64,000 bases of DNA from Bacteroidales bacterium. Lineage in GTDB: Bacteria > Bacteroidota > Bacteroidia > Bacteroidales > Marinilabiliaceae. A program made the translations under genes and the position numbers. Under the pieces are notes generated by a model. That model was not told where the DNA came from. It did not search any database and saw nothing but the letters and a program-made list of their open reading frames with translations. Shown piece by piece: positions 48,077 to 56,742 of this stretch (within the stretch, counting starts at the first letter, position 1; each line of letters opens with the position of its first letter). The DNA lies in contig JAFPZF010000075.1 in assembly GCA_017417385.1 (NCBI GenBank), positions 1 through 64,000 on the forward strand, in the 5' to 3' direction.

Positions 48077-48120
48077 GGGTTAGACTTGGGTTAGACTTGG
48101 GTTAGACCTGATATAGACTT
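48077..48120 (+). repeat. Four exact-register 11-bp direct repeats (upstream activator-like site)
   Basis: GGGTTAGACTT twice, GGGTTAGACCT, GATATAGACTT, head to tail with no gap. They cover the region where the -33 box of the next promoter would lie, suggesting a regulator binding on one face of the helix. Confidence 0.7.
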
Positions 48121-48136
48121 GTCTCCCTTTTTTTAC

Positions 48137-48144
48137 TATCTTTG
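48137..48144 (+). promoter_or_regulatory. -7 element directly before the TPR-HTH gene
   Basis: TATCTTTG; the ATG at 48149 lies 5 nt downstream, so the transcript would start at or beside the start codon (leaderless or nearly so). No -33 match at 20 bp. Confidence 0.65.
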
Positions 48145-48148
48145 CACT

Positions 48149-49930
48149 ATGAGACTATTCGAGAAAATACTCACTATCATCTTTTTCACCATCCTCGGCC
48201 ACGGGTGCAGTGAGCCTGTCCCCGTCCCCGACGCACGTCTTGCTATCGCCGACAGCCTCTTCATTATCGAAGAGGACTCTGCCGCTACTGCTCTTCTGGA
48301 GGCCGTCAACCCAGACAGTCTCTCATCCACCGACTATCCACTCTACTGCGTCCTCATGCTCCAGGCGCAGGACCGCAACGACCGCCCCATGGCAGACACC
48401 CTCGTCGCCTCCGCCATCGCCCACTACAAGCACAACGATGAAGACAGCTACCACGCCGGCCTCGCTTGGTACTACATGGGGCACGTGGCTTTCTATGCGA
48501 ACAAGCCAGACTGCATCCCGCTTTATCATGAGGCACTTCAACGGTTCATGGACGCAGGGTGCGACCGCTACACATATCTGTCATATTGTTTCTTGGGAAA
48601 GTATGCTTACATAAACGGAGTATACGATATTGCCGATAGTGTTTTTTGTAATGGGCTTGTGTATGCAAGAAAGGTAGGGAAAGGTGTCTACATCAGAACG
48701 ATGCTTCAGCACCTTGCAATGACAAATGTTCAGGCCGAACGCATTGAGCGAGGGTTGGCTTTTTGTGACACTCTTCGGATTGTTAGTAATGGCTCTATGC
48801 GAACTAAGCCTTTCCTTTATCGGGTGTATGCAGTCGCTGCCATGATTACTAAGGACTACACTTCTGCTAAGCAGTATTGCGATAGTATCCGTTATTTTCA
48901 GAGAGTTTCGTCCAATAGAGACACGACATGGTTGAACTCTATCGAGGCCGATCTCGCATTCTACGACAACAGATACGAAAAGGCGCGTGAGCGATATGCC
49001 GCTATGATGCTCGACGACGACATCCATTGTAGAAGGTACGGTGCAGAAGGTTTGTCTCGCCTCTATGAGAGAAAGGCATTGTTGGACTCCTCGCTGAAAT
49101 ATAGTGCAGTTTGTTTGTCTATTGTGGACAGTATCGCAAGGAAGAGTTCTGCCGTCTCTGTCTTGTTCTGCCGTCCTTCTCCCGAACCACCATCATATTC
49201 AATTCAATATGTATGGTATATCTTGATTCCGATTGTCATGTTGCCAATCTTGCTGTGGGTTGTTAAGAGATTTAGAGGCGGACAGATTTTACATGCCATA
49301 AATAGCGGTGAAATACACGATGAAGATACAGGAAAGGAACCTCTTGACGTTTCGTGCAGTGCTGATGTCGACGATGAAGATGATATCCATATTCAATGTA
49401 TCGAAGAGCAATGTCGTTCAACCCAAGAATCCATCTCTGAGGATTCTCTTGACGAATATGTCCCGTCAGATGAATGTGGGGCATTGAATGTCTCCACTTG
49501 CGGAGTCAAAGACGTTGATGAAGAACAAGCGGACGATAATTCTATAGACGAGGTCCTCCGTTTGGATATGGATGACTTGTCTATACGTTTGTCTCGCATT
49601 TCAAAACTTTATTTTAGTAAGAATACTAAGCTGTCTGAGAATAGAGTGATTGCTATTTTCAACGCCGTTATCCCTAACGGCGACTCAATTCTAAGATCTT
49701 TCTTTTTGAGCGTCGGTATACACGAGAATGTGACTAAAAGGCAATTGGCCGTATTGATGCTTAGTATTTGCAAGATGAAATACGATGGCATAGCTAATGT
49801 TTTCTCCACTACAAAACAGAGTGTAAGCGAAACTCTAAACAAGATGGCTAAGCAATATGCCCTGCTTCGTGACGTAAGAGAACTCCATAAAAGGGTCTTA
49901 CGCTATCTTGCAGGACGTACAAAAGGATGA
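48149..49930 (+). CDS. TPR, membrane-spanning, HTH regulator-like protein
   Basis: 593 residues from ATG at 48149 (RLFEKILTIIFFTILGHGC). Residues about 30-340 are TPR-like helices (GLAWYYMGHVAFYANKPDCIPLYHEAL; DYTSAKQYCDSIRYFQR). A membrane helix follows (YVWYILIPIVMLPILLWVV), then a long acidic linker and a C-terminal domain with a helix-turn-helix (YDGIANVFSTTKQSVSETLNKM). The layout, periplasmic sensor, one helix, cytoplasmic DNA-binding end, matches the Bacteroidales TPR-HTH regulator group. The first 420 bp have native codon use; after about 48570 the sequence becomes AT-rich, so the gene looks mosaic. Confidence 0.75.
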   Translation: MRLFEKILTIIFFTILGHGCSEPVPVPDARLAIADSLFIIEEDSAATALLEAVNPDSLSSTDYPLYCVLMLQAQDRNDRPMADTLVASAIAHYKHNDEDSYHAGLAWYYMGHVAFYANKPDCIPLYHEALQRFMDAGCDRYTYLSYCFLGKYAYINGVYDIADSVFCNGLVYARKVGKGVYIRTMLQHLAMTNVQAERIERGLAFCDTLRIVSNGSMRTKPFLYRVYAVAAMITKDYTSAKQYCDSIRYFQRVSSNRDTTWLNSIEADLAFYDNRYEKARERYAAMMLDDDIHCRRYGAEGLSRLYERKALLDSSLKYSAVCLSIVDSIARKSSAVSVLFCRPSPEPPSYSIQYVWYILIPIVMLPILLWVVKRFRGGQILHAINSGEIHDEDTGKEPLDVSCSADVDDEDDIHIQCIEEQCRSTQESISEDSLDEYVPSDECGALNVSTCGVKDVDEEQADDNSIDEVLRLDMDDLSIRLSRISKLYFSKNTKLSENRVIAIFNAVIPNGDSILRSFFLSVGIHENVTKRQLAVLMLSICKMKYDGIANVFSTTKQSVSETLNKMAKQYALLRDVRELHKRVLRYLAGRTKG

Positions 49931-49977
49931 AAAATGCCATTTTCTAACGCACACATATTCAGTGCCTTATAAGCGTA

Positions 49978-50021
49978 GACCTTTACTTGACCTTTACTTG
50001 ACCTTTACAAGACCTTGACCG
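49978..50021 (+). repeat. Four 11-bp direct repeats, second type
   Basis: GACCTTTACTT twice, GACCTTTACAA, GACCTTGACCG, in perfect 11-bp register. The core GACYT with 11-bp period is shared with the GGGTTAGACTT arrays. A -7-like TAGTCTTG lies 30 bp downstream (50051-50058). Confidence 0.7.
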
Positions 50022-50099
50022 TTTTGACGGTCTTGAGACCACGAGTTCAATAGTCTTGTTGTAATATCGCAGCATATTTTAGTTCAAATATGCTAACCA

Positions 50100-50426
50100 A
50101 TGTTTAACAAGTTTTTTTACTCGCTTTTAGCTGTATTGGCTATCTGCATTTATTCTGCTAATGCAGCTAACAACTACCATGGTGGTATTGATGATGACGA
50201 AGAGAAGGGTGGCAACAAGTCCCTTCGTATCAATGGCACTGCCACAGTCGTCGAAGACGGCTTCGAGGTGACTTTCCTCGAGACTGGCTTCTACCACTTC
50301 TGTGTCAAGGACGAGGAGGGTAACGTAGTTGTTAGTAGGCGTCTCTTAGTTATTGCCAACCGTCCAGTCTTCATCCGTCTGACTGGCGTGAATCCGGATG
50401 AGGACACTATCGACCTCTACTTCTAA
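50100..50426 (+). CDS. Small secreted protein, unknown
   Basis: 108 residues. Signal peptide (FNKFFYSLLAVLAICIYSANA) then a strand-rich domain (GNKSLRINGTATVVEDGFEVTFLETGFYHFCVKDEEGNVVVSRRLLVI) that resembles small Ig-like (DUF3244-type) proteins of Bacteroidales. No lipobox. Native codon use. The following 140-nt gap holds two small inverted repeats and no gene. Controlled probably by the 11-bp repeat promoter. Confidence 0.7.
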   Translation: MFNKFFYSLLAVLAICIYSANAANNYHGGIDDDEEKGGNKSLRINGTATVVEDGFEVTFLETGFYHFCVKDEEGNVVVSRRLLVIANRPVFIRLTGVNPDEDTIDLYF

Positions 50427-50566
50427 TCGGACGGACACCATGGCTATCCTCTCAGATGTCCGACCACCATCGAGGAGGGAAGTGTGACCCCTTCCTTGGC
50501 TCTTCCTTTACATCTGCATAGCAGATTGGTACTCTAACAATAACACTAACAATAATCGATTAGAAC

Positions 50567-53026
50567 ATGAAAAAACTACTATCAACAGCGGTGTCTCTAT
50601 TGCTTGCTGTTGTTGCTACAGCTCAGACTTACACGAGTCTCGACAATGCGCCAGACGGTATCTACCGTATCGATGACGGTGGCTACATTAGGGCAGCCGA
50701 GCACGTAATCGGTCTCAACAGCTCGCTCTCTCTGCTTGAGACGCAGCTTAATTTTGTCCTCAAGGTCCCGGACAAGAGTTACTCTAGCTGCAACTTTAGC
50801 TCGAGTAATAGGCTTGTCCTCTCGACAACGGATGAGCTACACACGGTGACGCCTGTGGGCGGAGTGGCCTATCAGATTCAGCACTTCACAATTAGCAGCG
50901 TGCAGATAGACACAACGTTAACATCTCAGATGCTCATTGATGACAATAGGTTTCGTGCATTCAGCATGGGACAAGTCCACTGGTCTGCAGAGATTGATTC
51001 CGCGGCTTTTAATAACTGTCCGGAGCAATGCAGGCCAGTCACTTACAATTTGTTCTATAGTACGTGCGTATACAAGGACTACGCACAGATAGAAGGTCTG
51101 ATCAACACCGTCGTGGGAAATCCGTGCGTCTCTGACGGCGAGCAGGTAACTTTTTCCGTAGCACCGTATCTGGAGCACACCTCACAATCTTCAGACACTT
51201 ACTATTGGGAGATTCCGACGTCTCTCATGGAAGGTGGCAGCCCAGACTACTATTCTCATGACCACAGTTCTGTGACATTCACTCTGGCACGTAGTGTGCA
51301 GAGTGGAGACACGATCCGTGTCCGCATGGGTAAGTACAACCAGAACAAGCCGACTTCAATAATTCTTCCGCTTGATGGAGCGGTTCCAGAGCCACAATTA
51401 GTCAATGCTAACTGTATACCTATGGGAGTGCGTGATATTGTGCTGAAGTTGAGTAATGCAGAGCCAAGTGCCACGTACTCTTGGTCTTGGCGAAACGACA
51501 ATGGATGGGAGTTGTTTGGTAATTCGGGCGATTCCATTATCGTTCGGTCAAGCGAATATTCCGCTGCGACTATTACTGTCATAGCGACGAGTTCCAACCC
51601 TAAGTGCCAATCTTCGCAGTCCGATATAATGCTGACGCGTTCTCTTGCAGGCGGTTTGGCTAGCATAGGAGATGTTAGTTGTGCGCAGAGGGGAGACCAG
51701 ATTAAACTTGGAATTACTAACGGAACAGATAATGTTCACTACAAGTGGGAGATTCCTGCTGGTTGGAGTTGCGACAGCCTTAAGCACGCGAGGTCTCTAA
51801 CTCTTATGGCAGACGCTGCTACTCCACATACAAGCCTTATCTATGTCAGTGTCATTGGTTGCGACACAACCGATGCCCGCCTCGTATCACAAGTAACCCT
51901 GAATCCGGCTGCTCCAACTTTTGCCTCCGACTTGTTCTGCGTCTCTTCTGGTCAGAATACGTTTCAATTGACACCTCCTAACAATCAGGGTGACAATTAT
52001 CAATGGAGTTTCGATACAAATTCTTGGTACACAACGAGTGGACAGGGAACAGCAACTTTCACATCTTATCTATTGAATGCAAACAATGCTGGCAATAAAG
52101 TGAACGTCACTGCAACTAGTGTTAATGGTTGTCAGACTGTTGCGTCTGCCGCATTGGGGGTTGTTCCTGCTAAGCCTAATATCCGGATCACAAAGACTGG
52201 CAATTCAATTTCAACGTATGTGCCTAATATCGGAACTGCAGACGACTTTTATGTGAGGCCAGTAACTATTGTCCCAAATGCATCTTATTCCTGGTCTGTT
52301 CCCACCGAATTGCAAACCTACGTACAAGGCGGATTGAATAACAGTACACTCCATTTGCAAACTCCTGCTACTCTGCATGGCGCTTTTGATGTGAGTGTCT
52401 CTGTGAATACAGTGGGAAGTTGTGGAAGCGTCTCTTCTGACGAGTTGACAATAAATCTGACCGATGGATTGTACCTTGCTGTTGCGTTTGAGGCAGAAAC
52501 ATCACATTTCTATTCTATATGCGGTTTACAAGACTCACTCAACGTGACAAACTATCAAGTGACGTCCGCAACCACATCGCAAGAATACCTCAACGCTCTT
52601 AATCCGCTTTTCGGTCTTCAGACTTCTATGACAGAGGACGACTTGATAATTGTAGTTACTTATTCTGACGGTCATACATTGACTCATGTTGAACATGTAG
52701 TCTATTCAACAAGAGGAAGAAATATTGGGCTTCACCATAATATGGGTAATAAGTCTCTTTATAAGTCGGAAAGCGAGGAAACTGTTAAGCCGATGAACTT
52801 AATATATCCGAATCCAGCTTCTCGCGAGTTTAATGTTCGTACAAGTGGAGACTCAGGAATTATCAGTGTTTTTGCAAGCAATGGTAAACTTGTTCATGTT
52901 GAGAATTTCGACTCTGGCGATAATATCGTGAACGTTAAGTCCTCTTCTTGGGTAAACGGAACTTATATCGTGGTAGTCAATCAAGGTGGACGTCTATCTT
53001 GTGACAGAATTCTAATAGTGAAATAA
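50567..53026 (+). CDS. Large T9SS-exported protein with PKD/Ig-like repeats
   Basis: 819 residues. Signal peptide (KKLLSTAVSLLLAVVATAQ). Several similar beta-sandwich repeats carry a Tyr/Trp-Ser/Lys-Trp motif: YSWSWRNDNGWE, YKWEIPAGW, YQWSFDTNSWY, YSWSVPTEL, spaced about 90-110 residues apart, as in PKD-like repeats. The C-terminus is a clear type A sorting domain: LIYPNPASREFNV, then NGTYIVVV and ILIVK, which directs secretion through the type IX system and attachment to the cell surface. AT-rich after the first 250 bp. Adhesin-like role likely; ligand unknown. Confidence 0.85.
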   Translation: MKKLLSTAVSLLLAVVATAQTYTSLDNAPDGIYRIDDGGYIRAAEHVIGLNSSLSLLETQLNFVLKVPDKSYSSCNFSSSNRLVLSTTDELHTVTPVGGVAYQIQHFTISSVQIDTTLTSQMLIDDNRFRAFSMGQVHWSAEIDSAAFNNCPEQCRPVTYNLFYSTCVYKDYAQIEGLINTVVGNPCVSDGEQVTFSVAPYLEHTSQSSDTYYWEIPTSLMEGGSPDYYSHDHSSVTFTLARSVQSGDTIRVRMGKYNQNKPTSIILPLDGAVPEPQLVNANCIPMGVRDIVLKLSNAEPSATYSWSWRNDNGWELFGNSGDSIIVRSSEYSAATITVIATSSNPKCQSSQSDIMLTRSLAGGLASIGDVSCAQRGDQIKLGITNGTDNVHYKWEIPAGWSCDSLKHARSLTLMADAATPHTSLIYVSVIGCDTTDARLVSQVTLNPAAPTFASDLFCVSSGQNTFQLTPPNNQGDNYQWSFDTNSWYTTSGQGTATFTSYLLNANNAGNKVNVTATSVNGCQTVASAALGVVPAKPNIRITKTGNSISTYVPNIGTADDFYVRPVTIVPNASYSWSVPTELQTYVQGGLNNSTLHLQTPATLHGAFDVSVSVNTVGSCGSVSSDELTINLTDGLYLAVAFEAETSHFYSICGLQDSLNVTNYQVTSATTSQEYLNALNPLFGLQTSMTEDDLIIVVTYSDGHTLTHVEHVVYSTRGRNIGLHHNMGNKSLYKSESEETVKPMNLIYPNPASREFNVRTSGDSGIISVFASNGKLVHVENFDSGDNIVNVKSSSWVNGTYIVVVNQGGRLSCDRILIVK

Positions 53027-53032
53027 ATCTAT

Positions 53033-53060
53033 GTCCTGTGCTTGAACTCAAGCACAGGAC
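53033..53060 (+). terminator. Terminator-like 12-bp hairpin
   Basis: GTCCTGTGCTTG (53033-53044) and CAAGCACAGGAC (53049-53060), four-base loop, followed by TTTACTTT. Ends the large T9SS gene. Confidence 0.8.
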
Positions 53061-53075
53061 TTTACTTTGGTAGTT

Positions 53076-54176
53076 ATGAAACGATTGATTGCTTGTTTAC
53101 TCGTCGTGTTGACAACCGCTGTGACCCTCATGGCAGAGCAACTGATTGTCGATCAAAGAGGCAAAAAGCCTGAACCGCTTAGAGTCGCCTCTTCGAACTT
53201 CTTTGAGCCTGGCGTCACTTTTTATGATGGTGGTTTCGAAAGTCTGTCTTTAGCTATTTCTTTTGAGGATTCAAAAGTGTTGGCGGTAGTGCAGGAGGTG
53301 GCAGAGTTAGAAGAGGGGGAGATACTGATTTTTCAAGATTTGAACGTGAATAATGATGGTGCTACATACTCTGCTTTCATTGATGGGCCAAATGCTGAAT
53401 TTGTAACGCAAGGCATTGACACCATTGATACGCAAACTACGCTCTATAGAGCACCTAAAGCAGGAACTTGTGGAATGATAAAATTTGGTTGGTTTCCTCC
53501 GTATACCGGTCCCGTCGAAGAGTGGAAAAGTGAGCGTCAGATGTCTTTCTCTATTCAGTGGATTGGTCTGCTGTCTGACTTTAAGTTGAATAGTATCAAG
53601 AGCCCGAGCTCGTCTCTCGATGAGTGGATCAAGGAGAAGAACATGAGCGAAAACACTCCGAACTCAGAAATAATTTGGAGGCTGACAAACGAACTGGAGT
53701 GCAAGGCTGTGGATACGTATGGGCAGGAGATTGTCCTGAACTGCCCCTACTATTCGTGGGAAATTGACAAGGAGGCAGGCACTGCCACCTATACCCCCTA
53801 TTTCACTCCTCGTCTCTACAAGACGCGCTGGAAAAGCGGAGAGCCGTTTGAGATGACGTTTTCTGCCAACAAGTCAGCTGGAGTAGGAAGCGATGGTGAC
53901 AACTATGAGTACAAGGACAACAAGCTGGTCCTGCGACTGTGGGCAGCCAACAAGGGTGGCGTGACTGGTAAGTCCGATAAGTCAGACAATCACTCTTTGA
54001 GTGTCCGTGCTGATGGACGTAATCTCCTCGTCTCCACCACTTCCGTCTATTATGTCTACGACTCCTCTGGTCGCCCTGTCTACCATGGTTCGGACAGCAG
54101 AGTCTCCGTCTCTTCTCCCGGTCTCTACATCCTCAGGACGGCCGATGGGCTCACGGGGAAGGTCACGGTGAAGTAA
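53076..54176 (+). CDS. Secreted protein with T9SS-like tail
   Basis: 366 residues from ATG at 53076 (KRLIACLLVVLTTAVTLMAEQ). A TTG nine bases upstream is less likely. The body has no recognised domain; it is strand-rich and acidic. The last part (YYVYDSSGRPVYHG, then SVSSPGLYILRTADGLTGKVTVK) fits a type IX sorting domain. The first 600 bp are AT-rich, the last 450 bp show native codon use. Probably surface-exposed and expressed apart from the preceding gene, which ends in a terminator. Confidence 0.75.
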   Translation: MKRLIACLLVVLTTAVTLMAEQLIVDQRGKKPEPLRVASSNFFEPGVTFYDGGFESLSLAISFEDSKVLAVVQEVAELEEGEILIFQDLNVNNDGATYSAFIDGPNAEFVTQGIDTIDTQTTLYRAPKAGTCGMIKFGWFPPYTGPVEEWKSERQMSFSIQWIGLLSDFKLNSIKSPSSSLDEWIKEKNMSENTPNSEIIWRLTNELECKAVDTYGQEIVLNCPYYSWEIDKEAGTATYTPYFTPRLYKTRWKSGEPFEMTFSANKSAGVGSDGDNYEYKDNKLVLRLWAANKGGVTGKSDKSDNHSLSVRADGRNLLVSTTSVYYVYDSSGRPVYHGSDSRVSVSSPGLYILRTADGLTGKVTVK

Positions 54177-54203
54177 GGAAAGAGAGACACCCATATTCCG
54201 ATG

Positions 54204-54242
54204 ATCACCCCGCTGGCAGATGAGAGTTGCCGGCGGGGTGAT
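54204..54242 (+). terminator. 15-bp hairpin after the secreted gene
   Basis: ATCACCCCGCTGGCA (54204-54218) pairs with TTGCCGGCGGGGTGAT (54227-54242) with one wobble. No long T-run follows, but the stem is very stable. Confidence 0.75.
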
Positions 54243-54269
54243 TCCCTTCTTCCCTTCTTTCCTTCCCCT

Positions 54270-54395
54270 CCTTCTCTCCTTATTCAAATGCCGTGTTCGA
54301 CCGCATCCCCGATGTCTGGCCCGCTGTCGCCGATAGTCTTCTCGTTATCGAATAGATCCCCGCTGCCTATGACTCTCTCTTGTCTGTCTTGCCCG
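54270..54395 (+). pseudogene. Fragments of a TPR-regulator gene and of a duplicated gene end
   Basis: From 54314 the frame reads VWPAVADSLLVIE, stop, IPAAYDSLL, which lines up with the start region of the TPR-HTH gene (ARLAIADSLFIIEEDSAATALL). It carries an in-frame stop and no further coding. Just before it, 54270-54295 is identical over 26 bp to 55513-55538, the 3' end of the PKD/CBM9-like gene. The rest of the 54243-54608 gap holds no gene. Confidence 0.55.
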
Positions 54396-54608
54396 TCTGC
54401 ACGTCCTCTGCCTGATCTGCATTCGCTTCCATTTGTTTCACCGGCGGCGGAGGATGATCTCTACCCTCCGCTGCCGTCTTTCTCTTTCATTTCTCCGGCT
54501 TTTCCCCGTCACAGCTCTTGCGACATTTCTGAAAAATATCTTAATTTGCATTAACAATATACCTCTTCCTGTATTGTCCAGACATCCATTAATTCTCACT
54601 TATTGTCT

Positions 54609-55424
54609 ATGAACAAACTATTCCTCACCATCCTCTCCATTTCCCTCGCTTCGTTCTCTCTTGGCTCTCCGCACTGTGACTATTTCTCTGACGAGGACGA
54701 CGGACTCCCCTCTTGGCTCGACAGCCTTAAGCAAGTTATAATGACTCAAGACACTCGTCTTTGTGGCATCTTTGCGCAACGCAACGGGGCTCACAATGTT
54801 CTCGCCTGCATGCAGCACGATAGCTTGTATGTACTATACTATTTGGGCGCCGACGTTGAGACTGGATGGAATAGTGGTGACGTCAATGCCATACTTCGAG
54901 ATACGATTCAAGCAAACACCTTCAATGCCCAATGGATTCTTGAGGATAAACAGACGACAAGGGACGTCGTCGTACACTTCACGGAATACTACGGCTTTTA
55001 TGTTGAGAGTCCAAATCATCATAAGGACTACTTTGTCAAGTTGTTCCCTAAACGTAAATATGAACCACAACGACCCAGCGTGACGAATCCAGACAGCGAT
55101 ATATGTTCCAACCCAGATGTTGATGCTGAGTATCCAGGCGGTGCCAATTCTATGTTTTCCTTTATCTCCAGCCACCTTTCTTACCCCAGGCATGCTTGGC
55201 TTAATAATATATCGGGGCGTGTGTTTGTTAGTTTTGTCGTTGATACTGATGGAACTATATCTGATGTTGAGGCAAGCAAAAAGATTAACCCTGCTCTCGA
55301 TGCTGAGGCTGTGCGCGTCGTGAAGCTTATGCCTAAGTGGAAGCCGGCTACTAAAAATGGCAAACCTGTAAGAGTATCCATGGTTGTCCCCATTAACTTT
55401 TATCTTATGCCCAGTACTAAATAG
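54609..55424 (+). CDS. Secreted protein with TonB C-terminal domain
   Basis: 271 residues from ATG at 54609. Signal peptide (NKLFLTILSISLASFSLGS). Residues about 175-268 form a TonB C-terminal domain: DAEYPGGANSMFSFISSHLSYP, GRVFVSFVVDTDGTISDVEASKKINPALDAEAVRVVKLMPKWKPA in pieces. There is no cytoplasmic/membrane helix or proline linker, so it is not a classic energy transducer; the domain here probably binds a partner in the periplasm. N-terminal half unknown. Composition changes from native to AT-rich after about 150 bp. Confidence 0.75.
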   Translation: MNKLFLTILSISLASFSLGSPHCDYFSDEDDGLPSWLDSLKQVIMTQDTRLCGIFAQRNGAHNVLACMQHDSLYVLYYLGADVETGWNSGDVNAILRDTIQANTFNAQWILEDKQTTRDVVVHFTEYYGFYVESPNHHKDYFVKLFPKRKYEPQRPSVTNPDSDICSNPDVDAEYPGGANSMFSFISSHLSYPRHAWLNNISGRVFVSFVVDTDGTISDVEASKKINPALDAEAVRVVKLMPKWKPATKNGKPVRVSMVVPINFYLMPSTK

Positions 55425-55522
55425 TTCGCTCACGTCCCCTCTGCCGCATACTCCTTCGCAGTAGTATGTCGCATTTTCTCTGCTCTTCAAGATGTTTATG
55501 TTCCCTTCTTCCCCTTCTCTCC

Positions 55523-56647
55523 TTATTCAAATGCCGTGCCTGACGGATTCTCCTTGTCCCAGACGCAGACCTCCCATACCTTGCACTGCCGTGCCTTGCC
55601 CGCTGGCCCCTCGACTGTGAGCGTCACTACATATTGCGCATTGTCTTTCTCGTATGTGTGCGTCGGATTCTTCTCCTCCGATGTCGTCCCGTCGCCAAAG
55701 TCCCAGTGCCACTTCTTTATCTCCCCATAGCTCTGGTCTTTGAAGCATACGGTCCTCGTCTCCGGCACGACGTGGAACGTCCACTCGCACTCTATCGCCT
55801 TCCGGAACTGCTTCTCCAGCGGCATCAGCGTGAACAGCCTCTCCATCGACGCATTGCCATACATCTTGTGATGCTTCGAGAGGTTCCAGAATCCATTGTT
55901 CTCCTCCCCCCCGTCATAGTCTATCACGGCCCAGCATAGCCCTATCTTCTTGTTCGTGTCTAGCTTGCTCTCGACCGATTTCTCTGGTCCCTCGGGACTC
56001 GCATAGTCGAATGGCGTGATGTAGAACTCCATTCTGAGCTTCCCGCTCTCCCCATGCTTGAAGTTGTAGTCATACGCATAGTTGGCATACGGGAGGTACT
56101 TGAGCCACTGCTGAGGCCCCCACACCATCGTCCACGACTTCCCCTCTGTCGGCGGCGTCATGATGTGATAGTTCTGCGCATGTACGTTCTGAAATTCGAA
56201 GAACGACTCCGCCTGCGTCTTTACCGACGGATTGTTGCGAAACCTCTCTATGTGTGGTCCGCCCGATAGGTCGCCGTCAACTACTATCTCGTATGTGTCA
56301 TTCCTTAGCCCCAGCTGGTCGAAATCCCAGTAGTCGTCCGTCGCCTCATACAAGAAGTATAGCCTGTTCAGTCCCTCGACCCATCCGACTTTTACCTTGA
56401 TGTCCAGCGTCTTCTTGTCTATACCCTCGTGCTTCTTGCTGTCGTCCCACATCTCTTCTATCCCGACGGCGTAGCTCTCCGGCACTATCTCCCAGTCCGA
56501 GAACTCCCCGTCTATGCGTGGGATGGCTGTCCTCGGGAACTGGAACACCTTGAATCCTGGCTCCGTCACTTCCGCCTCTGTCGTCTGTGCCATGGCCCCC
56601 GTGACTGTCGCCGCCACCGCCATCGCTGCTATCATTCTCCTCGTCAT
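55523..56647 (-). CDS. PKD-domain, CBM9/DOMON-like secreted protein
   Basis: 374 residues. Signal peptide (RRMIAAMAVAATVTGAMAQ). Residues about 35-260 fit a CBM9/DOMON-type sugar-binding sandwich (PRIDGEFSDWEIVPESYAVG, LYFLYEATDDYWDFDQLGLRNDTYEIVVDGDLSGG). The C-terminus is a PKD domain (WHWDFGDGTTSEEKNPTHTYE). No catalytic motif. With the neighbouring pectin enzymes it likely helps hold oligogalacturonides at the surface. It lies 95 nt downstream of the PL22 gene on the same strand. Confidence 0.8.
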   Translation of the reverse strand: MTRRMIAAMAVAATVTGAMAQTTEAEVTEPGFKVFQFPRTAIPRIDGEFSDWEIVPESYAVGIEEMWDDSKKHEGIDKKTLDIKVKVGWVEGLNRLYFLYEATDDYWDFDQLGLRNDTYEIVVDGDLSGGPHIERFRNNPSVKTQAESFFEFQNVHAQNYHIMTPPTEGKSWTMVWGPQQWLKYLPYANYAYDYNFKHGESGKLRMEFYITPFDYASPEGPEKSVESKLDTNKKIGLCWAVIDYDGGEENNGFWNLSKHHKMYGNASMERLFTLMPLEKQFRKAIECEWTFHVVPETRTVCFKDQSYGEIKKWHWDFGDGTTSEEKNPTHTYEKDNAQYVVTLTVEGPAGKARQCKVWEVCVWDKENPSGTAFE

Positions 56648-56742
56648 TGCTTGTTATGTCTCTGAATTGTTCTGTTTTCTTGAAGTATCCGCCTCTTCTC
56701 TCTCCTCTTCTCTCCTCCTTTCTTCCCTCTCTCCCCTTCTCC

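Noticed and set aside
54201-54554. 117-codon frame after the 15-bp hairpin
   Set aside because: Starts inside the hairpin, is Ser/Pro-rich low complexity, and another frame there shows homology to the TPR-HTH gene with a stop.
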